Positions 16,073-26,000 of a DNA stretch of 64,000 bases are shown here, one piece after another. Source of the DNA: JADJTT01 sp049306275. Its GTDB lineage: Bacteria > Bacteroidota > Bacteroidia > Chitinophagales > Saprospiraceae. Below the pieces are notes generated by a model, which did not search any database, was not told where the DNA came from, and saw only the letters and a list, made by a program, of their open reading frames with translations. How positions within the stretch are numbered: the first letter of the stretch is position 1; every line of letters starts with the position of its first letter. The stretch spans positions 26,493 through 90,492 of the forward strand of contig JBAQQB010000073.1 of the NCBI GenBank assembly GCA_049306275.1, written 5' to 3'. A program made the translations under genes and the position numbers.

Positions 16073-17176
16073 ATGCAGCCTGTACCTGCGGTTTTATTGT
16101 TGGAAGATGGCACGGTTTTCTACGGAAAATCGGCCGGCAAGATCGGAACCACCACCGGCGAAATTTGCTTCAACACCGGCATGACCGGTTATCAGGAGAT
16201 TTTCACCGACCCCTCGTACTACGGCCAGTTGCTGGTCACTACCAATGCCCATATTGGCAACTACGGTACCAAAAACAACGAGGTCGAATCAGAAGACATC
16301 AAAATCGCCGGCCTTATCTGCAAGAATTTTACCTGGCAATACTCCCGCCCTCAAGCTTCTGAATCCATTCAGGAATATTTCGAACAGGAAAGCCTCGTCG
16401 GCATCTCCGATGTCGATACCAGGGCCGTCGTCCGCCATATCCGTGATAAAGGCGCGATGAACGCCATTATCTCTTCCGAAACCACCGATCTGGAAGAACT
16501 GAAACGCCGGCTTCGCGAGGTGCCTCCCATGGAAGGCCTTGAACTGGCCTCCCAGGTGAGCGCCAAAGAGCCCTATACCATGGGCGACCCCGACGCTCCG
16601 CTTTGGGTGGCGGTGCTCGACTTCGGCACAAAGCGCAATATCCTCCAGTGCATGGTTGATAGGGGCTGTTTCGTCAAGGTGTTTCCGGCCCGCACCGGCA
16701 TCGAAGAGCTCAAGGCCTTTAACCCCGACGGCTACTTCCTATCCAACGGCCCCGGCGACCCCGCTTCCATGGACTATGCCGTGGAAACTGCCAGACATAT
16801 CCTCCAGGAAGACAAACCGCTCTTCGGCATTTGCCTCGGCCATCAGCTCCTCTCCCTGGCCCTCGATATCCCGACCTATAAAATGCACCACGGCCACCGC
16901 GGCATCAACCACCCGGTGAAAAACCTGGTCACCGGACATTGCGAGATAACCAGCCAAAACCACGGCTTTGGCGTCAACCCCGAAGCCATCCGCCAGGCCG
17001 CCGACCGTGTGGAGGTCACCCATGTCAACCTCAACGACGATACTATTGAAGGCATTCGCGTGCGCGGGAAAAATGCCTTCTCCGTGCAATACCACCCCGA
17101 AGCATCGCCCGGACCCCACGATTCCCGCTACCTTTTTGATGAATTCGTCCGCTTGATGCGGGAAAACAAACAATAA
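16073..17176 (+). CDS. carA: Carbamoyl-phosphate synthase small subunit
   Basis: The 367-aa product is the glutamine amidotransferase subunit that hydrolyses glutamine and passes ammonia to CarB, for pyrimidine and arginine synthesis. The N-terminal domain (1-150) has FNTGMTGYQEIFTDPSY, and the class I glutaminase domain (about 185-365) has the triad C254 (FGICLGHQLL), H341 and E343 (YHPEASPGPHD). Length and motifs are normal. carB is not in the window; the next gene is eno, 10 bases downstream, and the two may share an mRNA. Confidence 0.96.
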   Translation: MQPVPAVLLLEDGTVFYGKSAGKIGTTTGEICFNTGMTGYQEIFTDPSYYGQLLVTTNAHIGNYGTKNNEVESEDIKIAGLICKNFTWQYSRPQASESIQEYFEQESLVGISDVDTRAVVRHIRDKGAMNAIISSETTDLEELKRRLREVPPMEGLELASQVSAKEPYTMGDPDAPLWVAVLDFGTKRNILQCMVDRGCFVKVFPARTGIEELKAFNPDGYFLSNGPGDPASMDYAVETARHILQEDKPLFGICLGHQLLSLALDIPTYKMHHGHRGINHPVKNLVTGHCEITSQNHGFGVNPEAIRQAADRVEVTHVNLNDDTIEGIRVRGKNAFSVQYHPEASPGPHDSRYLFDEFVRLMRENKQ

Positions 17177-17186
17177 CTGCAAGCTT

Positions 17187-18473
17187 ATGAGTACCATTCT
17201 GGACATCCGCGCCCGTGAAATCCTCGATTCCCGTGGCAACCCAACAATAGAGGTAGAAGTTGTAACCGAAAACGGCTTCATCGGCCGTGCCGCTGTTCCC
17301 TCCGGCGCCTCCACCGGCAAACACGAGGCCGTGGAACTCCGCGACGGCGATAAATCCCGCTTCCTCGGCAAAGGCGTGCTCACCGCCTGCCGCAACGTCG
17401 AGGAAACCATCCGCGAAGCCCTCATCGGCGAAGATGTCTTCGACCAGATCTATCTCGACCGTATCATGATCGACCTCGACGGCACGCCCAATAAATCCAA
17501 CCTCGGCGCCAACGCCATCCTGGGCGTTTCGCTGGCTATCGCCAAAGCCGCCGCCAAGGAAACCGACCAGCCCCTCTACCGCTACATCGGCGGCGTCAAC
17601 TCCCATATCCTGCCGGTGCCCATGATGAACATCCTCAACGGCGGTTCCCATGCCGACAATAGCATCGACTTCCAGGAGTTCATGATCATGCCCGTCGGCG
17701 CCGATACTTTCTCCGAAAGCCTGCGCATGGGCGTCGAAGTGTTCCACTCGCTCAAGTCCGTGCTCAAAAGCAAAGGCTACTCCACCAACGTTGGCGATGA
17801 AGGCGGCTTCGCTCCCAACATCAAATCCAACGTAGAAGCTATCGAAACCGTGCTGGCCGCCATCGAAAAAGCAGGCTACTGCCCCGGCGAAGACCTCATG
17901 ATCGCCATGGACGCCGCCGCCTCCGAATTCTACAACGAAGCTGAAAAAGTTTACCACTTCCATAAATCCACCGGCGATAAACTCACCTCCGCCCAAATGG
18001 TGCAGTACTGGAAAGACTGGTGCAACAAATATCCCATCATCTCCATCGAAGACGGCCTGCACGAAGACGACTGGGACGGCTGGAAGATCCTGACCAAAGA
18101 ACTGGGAAGCAAAGTGCAACTCGTCGGCGACGACCTGTTTGTCACCAACACCCAACGCCTCCAACGTGGCATCGATGAGGATATCGCCAACTCCATCCTC
18201 ATCAAAGTCAACCAGATCGGCACCCTCACCGAAACCATCGAGGCCGTTCGCCTGGCTACCCGCAACGGCTATACCAGCGTGATGAGCCACCGCTCAGGAG
18301 AAACCGAAGATACGACCATCGCCGACCTCGCCGTGGCCCTCAATACCGGACAGATCAAAACCGGATCGGCTTCCCGCTCCGACCGCATCGCCAAGTACAA
18401 CCAGCTCCTCCGCATCGAGGAAGAACTTGCCGAAAGCGGAATCTACCCCGGCCGCGCCCTCATTGGCGGTTAA
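17187..18473 (+). CDS. eno: Enolase
   Basis: The 428-aa product converts 2-phosphoglycerate to phosphoenolpyruvate in glycolysis. Family motifs are complete: REILDSRGNPTIEVEV, SGASTGKHEAVELRDGD, NVGDEGGFAPN, the catalytic lysine K340 (SILIKVNQIGTLTET), the signature SHRSGETEDTTIADL, and KTGSASRSDRIAKYNQ. It acts in the cytoplasm with magnesium. It lies 10 bases after carA and 17 bases before a DivIC-like gene. Confidence 0.98.
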   Translation: MSTILDIRAREILDSRGNPTIEVEVVTENGFIGRAAVPSGASTGKHEAVELRDGDKSRFLGKGVLTACRNVEETIREALIGEDVFDQIYLDRIMIDLDGTPNKSNLGANAILGVSLAIAKAAAKETDQPLYRYIGGVNSHILPVPMMNILNGGSHADNSIDFQEFMIMPVGADTFSESLRMGVEVFHSLKSVLKSKGYSTNVGDEGGFAPNIKSNVEAIETVLAAIEKAGYCPGEDLMIAMDAAASEFYNEAEKVYHFHKSTGDKLTSAQMVQYWKDWCNKYPIISIEDGLHEDDWDGWKILTKELGSKVQLVGDDLFVTNTQRLQRGIDEDIANSILIKVNQIGTLTETIEAVRLATRNGYTSVMSHRSGETEDTTIADLAVALNTGQIKTGSASRSDRIAKYNQLLRIEEELAESGIYPGRALIGG

Positions 18474-18490
18474 CCAAAAAACAAACGATC

Positions 18491-18805
18491 ATGAGCGTAC
18501 TGAAAACTTTTTGGAGAGGCCTCGCCGGTAGCATCCCGCCGCCGTTCCGCAATCGCTACGCGATCTCGGCCATCATTTTCCTGGCCTGGATGCTCCTGTT
18601 CGATAGCGCCAACATGATCACCCAGTTCAAACTGGTCCAGTCGGTCAATAACCTTAAAGGGGACAAAGAATACTACCAGGAGGCCATCAAAAAGGCCGAA
18701 ATGGAGAAAAAAACGCTGGCCGAAGACAAGGAAACCTTCGCCCGCGAACACTACTACATGCAAAAAGATAATGAGGATGTATTCATCCTCGAAAAAGAAG
18801 AATAG
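18491..18805 (+). CDS. FtsB/DivIC-like septum formation initiator protein
   Basis: The 104-aa product has a short cytoplasmic N-terminus, one membrane helix (about residues 25-42, ISAIIFLAWMLLFDS), and a periplasmic coiled coil (EYYQEAIKKAEMEKKTLAED) followed by TFAREHYYMQKDNEDVF. This matches the FtsB/DivIC layout, including the REHYYM region close to the conserved AREKYxM motif. Such proteins join FtsL and FtsQ in the divisome. It sits next to eno, as ftsB does in many bacteria, which supports the call. Confidence 0.85.
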   Translation: MSVLKTFWRGLAGSIPPPFRNRYAISAIIFLAWMLLFDSANMITQFKLVQSVNNLKGDKEYYQEAIKKAEMEKKTLAEDKETFAREHYYMQKDNEDVFILEKEE

Positions 18806-18832
18806 TTTTTCAAATTCAAATTGTTTTATAAT

Positions 18833-19705
18833 ATGTCTGTTCTCGTCAACAAGGACTCCCGGATCATCGTACAGGGATTTACAGGAAAGGAAGGTACCTT
18901 CCACGCTACGCAAATGATTGAATACGGCACCAACGTCGTTGGCGGCGTAACCCCCGGCAAGGGCGGTACCCAACATCTCGACCGCCCGGTGTTCAATACC
19001 GTGAGGGACGCCGTGGTTGAAGCTGGCGCCGATACCTCCGTCATTTTCGTCCCTCCTTCCTTCGCCGCCGATGCCATCATGGAAGCCGCTGAAGCAGGCA
19101 TCAAAGTCATCATCTGCATCACTGAAGGTATCCCGGTTCAGGATATGGTCAAGGTGAAAGCCTACCTTCGCGATAAAAACTGCCGCCTCATCGGGCCCAA
19201 CTGCCCAGGCGTCATCACCCCCGATGAAGCCAAATGCGGAATCATGCCCGGCTTCATCCACCAAAAAGGCAGCATCGGGATCGTCTCCCGCTCCGGCACC
19301 CTCACCTACGAAGCCGTCGACCAGGTCACCAAAGCCGGTCTCGGCCAGTCCACCTGCATCGGTATTGGCGGCGACCCCATTCCCGGCACCACCACCAAAG
19401 AAGCCGTTCAACTCCTGATGGAAGACCCCGAAACGGAAGGCATCATCATGATCGGCGAGATTGGCGGTGGCATGGAAGCAGAGGCTGCATATTATATCAA
19501 AGAGCACGGCACCAAGCCCGTGGTCGGCTTCATCGCAGGCCAGACCGCTCCCAAAGGCCGCAAAATGGGCCACGCCGGCGCCATCATCGGTGGGGCAGAC
19601 GATACGGCGGCAGCAAAAATGGCCATCATGGAAGCCTGCGGCATCCACGTGGTCAAATCGCCCGCCGAAATCGGCGTGACCATGCTGAAAGCATTAAAAG
19701 GATAA
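18833..19705 (+). CDS. sucD: Succinyl-CoA ligase alpha subunit
   Basis: The 290-aa product catalyses the substrate-level phosphorylation step of the TCA cycle together with the beta subunit. The N-terminal CoA-binding Rossmann domain has IIVQGFTGKEGTFHA and GGVTPGKGG. The C-terminal domain contains the phosphorylated histidine H247 in MGHAGAII. The ATG at 18833 gives the standard start (MSVLVNKDSR); a TTG at 18821 would add four residues. sucC is not in the window. Confidence 0.96.
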   Translation: MSVLVNKDSRIIVQGFTGKEGTFHATQMIEYGTNVVGGVTPGKGGTQHLDRPVFNTVRDAVVEAGADTSVIFVPPSFAADAIMEAAEAGIKVIICITEGIPVQDMVKVKAYLRDKNCRLIGPNCPGVITPDEAKCGIMPGFIHQKGSIGIVSRSGTLTYEAVDQVTKAGLGQSTCIGIGGDPIPGTTTKEAVQLLMEDPETEGIIMIGEIGGGMEAEAAYYIKEHGTKPVVGFIAGQTAPKGRKMGHAGAIIGGADDTAAAKMAIMEACGIHVVKSPAEIGVTMLKALKG

Positions 19706-19726
19706 AGTTATTTTTGTTCCGATTTA

Positions 19727-20308
19727 CTAGTATACCAGCGATAAAATCAGGATGACGATCACCAGAATGATCACCCCTGCCATCGCGTACTGGTAAGTCC
19801 GGTGCTTGCTGCGGTATGTGTTGAAAAGCGCCTCGGCGTAGTCGCGCCATTCATACCCCTTCACATAGAGCTCAAAGCCCATGGCGAAGTACTTTTTCCG
19901 GCGCTGCTGCGAACCGTGCTTCTGCAAAATGAAAAAGTAATTGTCGAGGTAGGCCAGTTCGTACAACTCCGTCAGCCCCCCCTTGTCGCCCCCCGATTCG
20001 ATGAGCATCTTGTTGGTGCCCTCCAGCAAACGCCAACGCCCCTTGATGACGTTGCCGTCGGTAGAACGAAGGTATTCGCCCCCGTCGTTGAAGAAGTGCA
20101 AAACCGTATTGTGGAAGTTCTCTTCGTCGCGAACCTCCAGCCAGGGCTTTCCGCCCGGACTGGAATAAAAGTGGGTTTCACTCAAATCTTCTCCCCACTT
20201 GCGAACCTTGGGAATGATCTCATCCAGGTACTCGTCGAGCGAATCCAGCTCGGGGAGCTCCACGTTGAGTGATCGAAGGATGGTTTCCAGCCAGTTTTGT
20301 TCCTCCAC
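19727..20308 (-). CDS. Uncharacterised membrane-anchored protein
   Basis: The 193-aa product has a soluble part of about 165 residues and a single C-terminal membrane helix (YAMAGVIILVIVILILSLVY), so it is probably tail-anchored. The soluble part includes NTVLHFFNDGGEYLRSTDGN and GRWRLLEGTNKMLIES, which suggests a small beta-sandwich or lipocalin-like fold seen in Bacteroidota hypotheticals. It is the last gene in line with the carotenoid genes (41 bases after crtZ), but a link to pigment synthesis is not shown. Confidence 0.6.
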   Translation of the reverse strand: MEEQNWLETILRSLNVELPELDSLDEYLDEIIPKVRKWGEDLSETHFYSSPGGKPWLEVRDEENFHNTVLHFFNDGGEYLRSTDGNVIKGRWRLLEGTNKMLIESGGDKGGLTELYELAYLDNYFFILQKHGSQQRRKKYFAMGFELYVKGYEWRDYAEALFNTYRSKHRTYQYAMAGVIILVIVILILSLVY

Positions 20309-20348
20309 GGATCAGAATGAATGTTGAGCAATACGCAAATATAAGTCT

Positions 20349-20846
20349 TTATGCGCTCACTTGCTCCTTCTCCCCCTTGAGCCGGTCTTTCCGCTTTTTG
20401 AAAAATTTGGAATCGACGACCAGCAGTCCGAACGACTCGCAATCTTCCTTGGTCTGCCTGGCGTGGTGCGCCCCATGTGCCCGCAAAATGGCCCGCGAAT
20501 ACTTGTTGTCAAGCTGCCGGAACCACGAAAACCGCTGGTGGATATACACGTCGTGAATGAGGAAATAGATCAGCCCGTAGATCGAGATACCAACGCCCAC
20601 AAAAAACAACCAGAAATGGGGCGTAGCCGATCCCAGAATGTAAAACAGGGCGCTGGGTATGGCGAAGACGAGGAAGAACCGGTCGTTCTTCTCAAAAAAA
20701 TGCCCCTCCTTGTGCAGGGGGTTGTGGTGGTCTTCATGCCAGCTCCACAAAAAGCCATGCATCACGTATTTGTGTGCAAACCAGGCCACAAACTCCATAA
20801 AGGCAGCCGTGCCGATCGTTACTAAAACATAGAACAGTACCTGCAT
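20349..20846 (-). CDS. crtZ: Beta-carotene hydroxylase (CrtZ type)
   Basis: The 165-aa membrane enzyme adds 3-hydroxyl groups to beta-ionone rings with a di-iron centre. The four histidine clusters of the fatty-acid-hydroxylase superfamily are present: HKYVMH (25-30), HEDHH (37-41), HDVYIH (98-103) and HGAHH (124-128), with hydrophobic segments between. The ATG at 20846 gives the normal N-terminus; an in-frame ATG at 20900 would add 18 residues and overlap cruF. It lies 40 bases after cruF and acts on the ring end of the carotenoid. Confidence 0.93.
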   Translation of the reverse strand: MQVLFYVLVTIGTAAFMEFVAWFAHKYVMHGFLWSWHEDHHNPLHKEGHFFEKNDRFFLVFAIPSALFYILGSATPHFWLFFVGVGISIYGLIYFLIHDVYIHQRFSWFRQLDNKYSRAILRAHGAHHARQTKEDCESFGLLVVDSKFFKKRKDRLKGEKEQVSA

Positions 20847-20886
20847 ATGAAAAATCTGTTTAAATCCGCGTTGCGAAGCATCAGCG

Positions 20887-21558
20887 TCATCCGCGTGCAA
20901 AATTAATATTCAGCATACCTAGTAGTACAAAGAATGCTAATTGCATGATAAACAGCGCCACCGCCACTTTGTTTCTCTTCTCCCCAAAATGAAAGGCGAA
21001 GTAGGTCTGCAGCGGAAGCGACACGAAAAACCAGCCGAAGTAGTTGCGCAAAGGCACCACATCGCCTTCCCAACTCCAGAAGTTGAAAGCCATGGCCACG
21101 GGTTCGATGAACAAATCCAGTATCACCATCAGCAGTGCGCCCGCCACCGCCCGCCACGCCCAATGCCACCGCCCGCCGATGGCGTTGACGGTCATGCCGG
21201 TGGTGTACGATACCAGCATCCAGTTGACGCCGATCATCAGGGGCGTGCCCCAGACCTTCGGCCCCAGCACGGGCCCGTAGGCGTATTCTCCAAACAACAA
21301 CCCCGTCTGTACCCCGAACAGCTCCGCCCCGAAACCGACGGCGTAACACAGGGCCAGGAAGATGCTCATCTCTTTCGTCCAGCCGCGGTGAAAAACCAGG
21401 GCCAGCGCCAGCGACAACAGCAGGTTGAACGGCGTGAGCAGGATGAAGCTGGCATGCACGGTAAAGTGTATACCGGCGACGCCGGCGAGATAGGCCAGGG
21501 CAAGGAAAGCGATAGCCCTCGTTTCATAAGGGCGGAGTTCGATTGCGTTACTTCTCAT
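20887..21558 (-). CDS. cruF: Carotenoid 1',2'-hydratase-like membrane protein (CruF family)
   Basis: The 223-aa protein has about six to seven membrane helices and the family stretch LLFGEYAYGPVLGPKVWGTP followed by LMIGVNWMLV, typical of the CruF/DUF422 carotenoid biosynthesis family. In related bacteria CruF adds water across the 1',2' bond of an acyclic carotenoid end. It overlaps the end of crtD by 11 bases, so the two are translationally coupled. With CrtD (3',4'-desaturase) and CrtZ (3-hydroxylase) this gives the three modifying steps expected for a saproxanthin-like pigment; that product is inferred. Confidence 0.82.
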   Translation of the reverse strand: MRSNAIELRPYETRAIAFLALAYLAGVAGIHFTVHASFILLTPFNLLLSLALALVFHRGWTKEMSIFLALCYAVGFGAELFGVQTGLLFGEYAYGPVLGPKVWGTPLMIGVNWMLVSYTTGMTVNAIGGRWHWAWRAVAGALLMVILDLFIEPVAMAFNFWSWEGDVVPLRNYFGWFFVSLPLQTYFAFHFGEKRNKVAVALFIMQLAFFVLLGMLNINFARG

Positions 21559-23008
21559 GAATCAATTCATCTACGATTTTGGCGGATAGGAGGGCCAGCG
21601 GAATACCCCCTCCGGGGTGCACGCTTCCTCCTACAAAATACAAATCCGCGATCTTGGAAGAAAAATTGGGATGACGGGCGAAGGCCGCCATGCGGTTGTT
21701 GGAACTGGTGCCATACAAGGCGCCCAGGTGCGAGCCGGTGCGGCTCTCTATCGTGCGGGGCTCCAGGATAGCTTCACACTCGATCAGCGGACGGATATCG
21801 ACACCCAGGTTGCGGCTCAGCTTCGCGATGATCCGCTCGCGCGATTGTTCGATGATCGCATCCCAGTCCTGCCCGGCCATGAAGGGCACGTTGATCATGG
21901 TAAACCAGTTCTCGGCCCCCTCCGGCGCATCCCCTGGCGTATATTTTTTGGTGATATTGATGTAGACGGTGGGGTCTTCATAAACGGTTCCGCGCGCCAG
22001 GCAGTCGAACTCCCGCTCGTAGTCGCCGCTGAAAAAGATGTTGTGCAGGTCGAGCTCGGGAAAGCCGCGCCGTATGCCCCAGTAGAAGATCAGCGCCGAG
22101 GTGGATTTCTCCTGCCGCAGGATGCGCTCGGGCGCCGGCTGATCGGGAAGGAGCTGCCGGTAGGCAAAGAAAATGTCCATGTTGCAGATCACCCGGTCGA
22201 AGGGGTGGAATTGGCCATCTGCCCAGACACCCCTGGCCTTTCCTTCTGCCACCTCGATGCGCTCCGCTTTTTCCCCGAAATGAAATTCTGCGCCTTTCTC
22301 CCGCGCCAGCTCCACCAAATGGTTGGTAATGGCCACCATGCCTCCCTCGGGGTGGAAGGCGCCGAAGTGGTATTCGAAATGGGGAATGATGTTGAGGAGC
22401 CCGGGCGCCTTGTAGGGGTTCGACCCGTTGTAGGTCGCGTAGCGGTTGAACAACTGCACCATCTTCGGCTCGCGGAAGAGGCCGCGGTTGACCCGGTGCA
22501 TCGACCGGAACAGGTCGAGACGCGGTATCTTCGGCAGGGCCCGCGCTACGGCGCCGCTCATCCAGGTGCCGAGCCGGTGCAGGGATTGTTCCAGAAATAT
22601 CCTCCCGGTCGCCTCGTATTTAAAACGGCTTTGTCTCAGTGCCCGCCTGACGTTCGCTGCGGGTTCGCCCAGTTTTTCCTCCGCTTCGCGGGCGAAGCGC
22701 TCCTGATCGCCGTAAGCGGTCAGCCTTGTGCCGTCTTCCCAGAAGTAGTGGCAGACTACCGGCAGCCGCTCGTAGGCCAGCCTGGGCGTATTGACAGGCT
22801 GCGCCACCTCGTACAGCTCGTCGACGTACATGGGCATGGTGAAAAGCGAGGGCCCCGCATCGAAACGGTAATCGCCCAGGCGCATCTCCGACAACTTCCC
22901 CCCCGCGTATTCGTTGGCTTCGAATACCGTCACCTCATGCCCGCGGCTCGCCATGCGCACCGCGGAGGCCAGTCCGGCCGGGCCCGCTCCGATGATTCCG
23001 ATCTTCAA
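21548..23008 (-). CDS. crtD: Carotenoid desaturase, probably CrtD (1-hydroxycarotenoid 3,4-desaturase)
   Basis: The 486-aa product is an FAD-dependent desaturase of the CrtI/CrtD family. The N-terminus has the dinucleotide motif IGIIGAGPAGLASAVRMA and EANEYAGGKLSE; the C-terminus has the FAD-binding signature YFVGGSVHPGGGIPLALLSA. LGALYGTSSNNRMAAF and coupling to cruF favour CrtD over phytoene desaturase CrtI. I chose the TTG at 23008 because it opens directly onto the Rossmann fold and leaves ~16 bases of leader after the promoter at 23030; the TTG at 23032 overlaps that promoter. The exact desaturation step is inferred. Confidence 0.78.
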   Translation of the reverse strand: MKIGIIGAGPAGLASAVRMASRGHEVTVFEANEYAGGKLSEMRLGDYRFDAGPSLFTMPMYVDELYEVAQPVNTPRLAYERLPVVCHYFWEDGTRLTAYGDQERFAREAEEKLGEPAANVRRALRQSRFKYEATGRIFLEQSLHRLGTWMSGAVARALPKIPRLDLFRSMHRVNRGLFREPKMVQLFNRYATYNGSNPYKAPGLLNIIPHFEYHFGAFHPEGGMVAITNHLVELAREKGAEFHFGEKAERIEVAEGKARGVWADGQFHPFDRVICNMDIFFAYRQLLPDQPAPERILRQEKSTSALIFYWGIRRGFPELDLHNIFFSGDYEREFDCLARGTVYEDPTVYINITKKYTPGDAPEGAENWFTMINVPFMAGQDWDAIIEQSRERIIAKLSRNLGVDIRPLIECEAILEPRTIESRTGSHLGALYGTSSNNRMAAFARHPNFSSKIADLYFVGGSVHPGGGIPLALLSAKIVDELIHEK

Positions 23009-23029
23009 GATTGAAGTTTTTTGAACAAA

Positions 23030-23037
23030 CAAAGGTA
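23030..23037 (-). promoter_or_regulatory. -7 element (TACCTTTG) for the carotenoid operon
   Basis: CAAAGGTA on the plus strand reads TACCTTTG on the minus strand, matching TAnnTTTG, about 22 bases upstream of the chosen crtD start. It implies that crtD-cruF-crtZ are transcribed independently of the sensor kinase gene that ends 23 bases upstream. Confidence 0.6.
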
Positions 23038-23060
23038 TGCCTTATTGGTTGAGCGGAAAC

Positions 23061-26000
23061 TCAGGAATTCTCCGCACCGGCCAGCGGGAACTCTACGAAG
23101 AAACTCGTTCCTTTACCTGGTTCCGACTCAACCCAGATGCGGCCCTTGGCAGCTTCCACCATGCTTTTCGACATGGCCAACCCCAGCCCGGAGCCAGAAG
23201 TCTTGGTGGTAAAATTGGGCTCAAAGACCTTTTCACGCATATCTTCCGGAATGCCTGTTCCGTTGTCGCGCACTTCCACCAGCACTTTGACGTCGCCGCA
23301 GACCACCTTGCCGCTGATCACCCCCTCGCGGTCTTCAGGGATGGCCTGGATGGCATTTTTGTACAAGTTGTTGAACACGCGGGCAATTTGGTACTTGTCA
23401 GCTTCAATCTCGCAGGGTTCGTCGGGGAGGGAGAGGTTAAACTCCACCGTGCTTTGGGTGTTGCGGAAAAGCCCATGCACCTTGGCAACCAGCTCGCTCA
23501 GGGAGAAAACGGATAGTTCGGTCTGGGGCATCTGCCCAAAATGCGCAAACGAAGAGGCGATGCCTTTCAGGACGCTGATCTGCTCCATGATCTGTCCGCT
23601 GACTTCCTCGGCTATTTCTCCGGCTTTTTCCGGCTTCATCTTCACCGCCATTTGCAGCCGCTGGATGTCGAGCGACATCGGGGTCAGCGGGTTGTTGATC
23701 TCGTGGGCTACCTGCCTGGCTACCTGACGCCAGCCGGTCTCGCGCTCGGAAGCGGCGAGTTGGGTCGTGCTCTCTTCCAGCTTCTGAAGTGTCCGGTTGT
23801 ATTCTTCGATCAGTGCCCCCAGTTCGTCGTTGCCCTGGTACTCCAATGGTTCGTTTTTGCCCAGTTTCAACTTGCGAAGGCTTTCTCCGAGTTGGGAAAT
23901 CGGCTTTGTAGTGGAGTTGGCGATGAATATGGCCAGCGCCCCTGCAAACACCAGCAGCGATACGTAAACGCTGATCAGGGAGCTAAGGAAGGCGGAGATT
24001 TCTTTTTGCAAACTGCTGGGCTGATCGATGAAGGGTAGTGCGAGAAAAGCAGATATACCGCCATCCAGGGTCCTGACGGGAAAATACACCACCTGAACCG
24101 GAAATCCGCCGGCGAGGTCGTTTCCCAGGAAAAAGGCGGTGTTGCTTTCTGCCAGCAGATGCCGGATGTTGCCGGGCATGTATTTCCCAAACCATCTCTC
24201 CCCGTTAAAATCGGGGGCCGCGTGTCGGATAAGCAGGCCTTCAGGGTCATAAACCAGCAGCTCTGCTTTGTGGAGCCTTCCGAGTTGTTCGAGCATGGCG
24301 TAAAGGTCCGGTCCGGGACCCTGAATATGCTGCTCCCGTATCTGGCGGGCTGCTTCTGTGCGAATAATATCCGTTTTAGCCCTGATTTGCAGGGCCTGGT
24401 TGTCGTCTGAGTTTTTGCGGAAGTTCCAGATGGAAACCAGACCTACCAGAACGAAGGAGCCCAGCAAGAAGCCCACAACCCATAGCTGGATACGGGTGCT
24501 CATCGCCGGCCGCCTGGTTTGCAGAAACTCCAGGGAGGGCGGCAGGAAAGGAAACCAGTGATTGATCAGGCCAAGGATTGGTATGAGCAGGAAGAAAATG
24601 GCCATCATGTAGGAAGCCAGTGAAATAGGACCGGAAATGTCGCCGACCGATCTGCGCACGATGGCCACATTTCCATTTGGGTTGTGGAAGAGCCACTCTA
24701 TTTGGTTGCCATCGGAAAGCGTTTTCCGGGTGGCCGCTCCGGCCTCTGGCAAATCTGCGGGCACGCGGTTGGGCAAAAGGCTGTTCGGACTCTGGTCGGT
24801 GAGCGCCCCACGATGATAAATCGCGTACTCGTAGTCGTCGAGCCGGTGAATGCCCTTGTAGCTGAGCGGATTTAGCAGGGCAGAAAGCTGTGGCTGCCAG
24901 GAATGGGCTGCCTTAACCAGCATTCCGGCGTCGCCGAAGGGGTATGCGGGCTTTCCGTCCAGAGAGTCAATGGCGGGAAAGCCGCCGTTCGCAGACCGCC
25001 GCGTGGTATCGAGGTGGTAAAAGGCGTTCAGGTAATTGTGTTCCCCGATCCAGGAGCCGATGTCCTGCACAGAGTCGGGAAAGTTGCGCAGGATGTTCTC
25101 CGCCACCGGGTCTCTTGCCCCGCTCAACTGGATAGCTACCTGTTGTTGTTCTTCATCATCCCTGGCCAGACGGAAACTCGATAGCATGAGGGAGGGCAGT
25201 ATTGAGACCAGTATGAGTAAAAAGATCATCCAGGTGAGGCTGGGTGAGGTGGTGTCGGCAAAAAGGTCGAGGGTAACTACAAAAATGATGGCAGCCAGGA
25301 CAAAACCGGAAACCGGCAGCGGAATGCCCGTCCACCAAAAAAAGGGAATTGAGACCACAAGCGCAAGGCCAAATGCAGCCATCCGGAGCGCAGGCTGCAG
25401 CCCGAACCCGACGATGGTCTGTGTCATCCGGTGGCTGAACAGGAAAAAGGCGAGCAGCAGGAGCATCAGCACCAGAATGCCGGCAAACCCTCCGGCATCC
25501 ATCTGGAAGATATTGTCGAGGTAGATGTTCAGATCGGAGAAAAAGACCATGTTGCGCACGGTCTGCGCCACCACGATCATGCCCATGAGTATAGCCAGGT
25601 AATTGACCGCGCTGAGCCCTATGGCTGCGGCACGCGAGAGGGGCGGAACGGGTATTTCCTCAAAATGCCGGTGGAAAAAGATCATGAACCAGAGGAGAAG
25701 CACCGCGTTGATCAGCAGCCCGCCCAGGGTCTGGTTTTGCACGGCTTGCTGAAAAACGCCTCCGCCCATTCCCAGCATCTCCCATTGCTCCTGCAGCCAT
25801 GGCCACCTCATGGCCAGTTGAAGCGCTGCCGCCACAAGGATCAGGAACAGCGCCCCTGCCCAGGGGGAGAATTTCCGGACCAGGCCGTAAGCTACTCCAT
25901 TCAGGATGAAACCCGTTACCAGGGCGATTCCCAACAGCAGCATAGCGAGCAGGCCCCTGCCGAATGGATCATGCACAGGACCATCGGTCATGAGGGAAAA

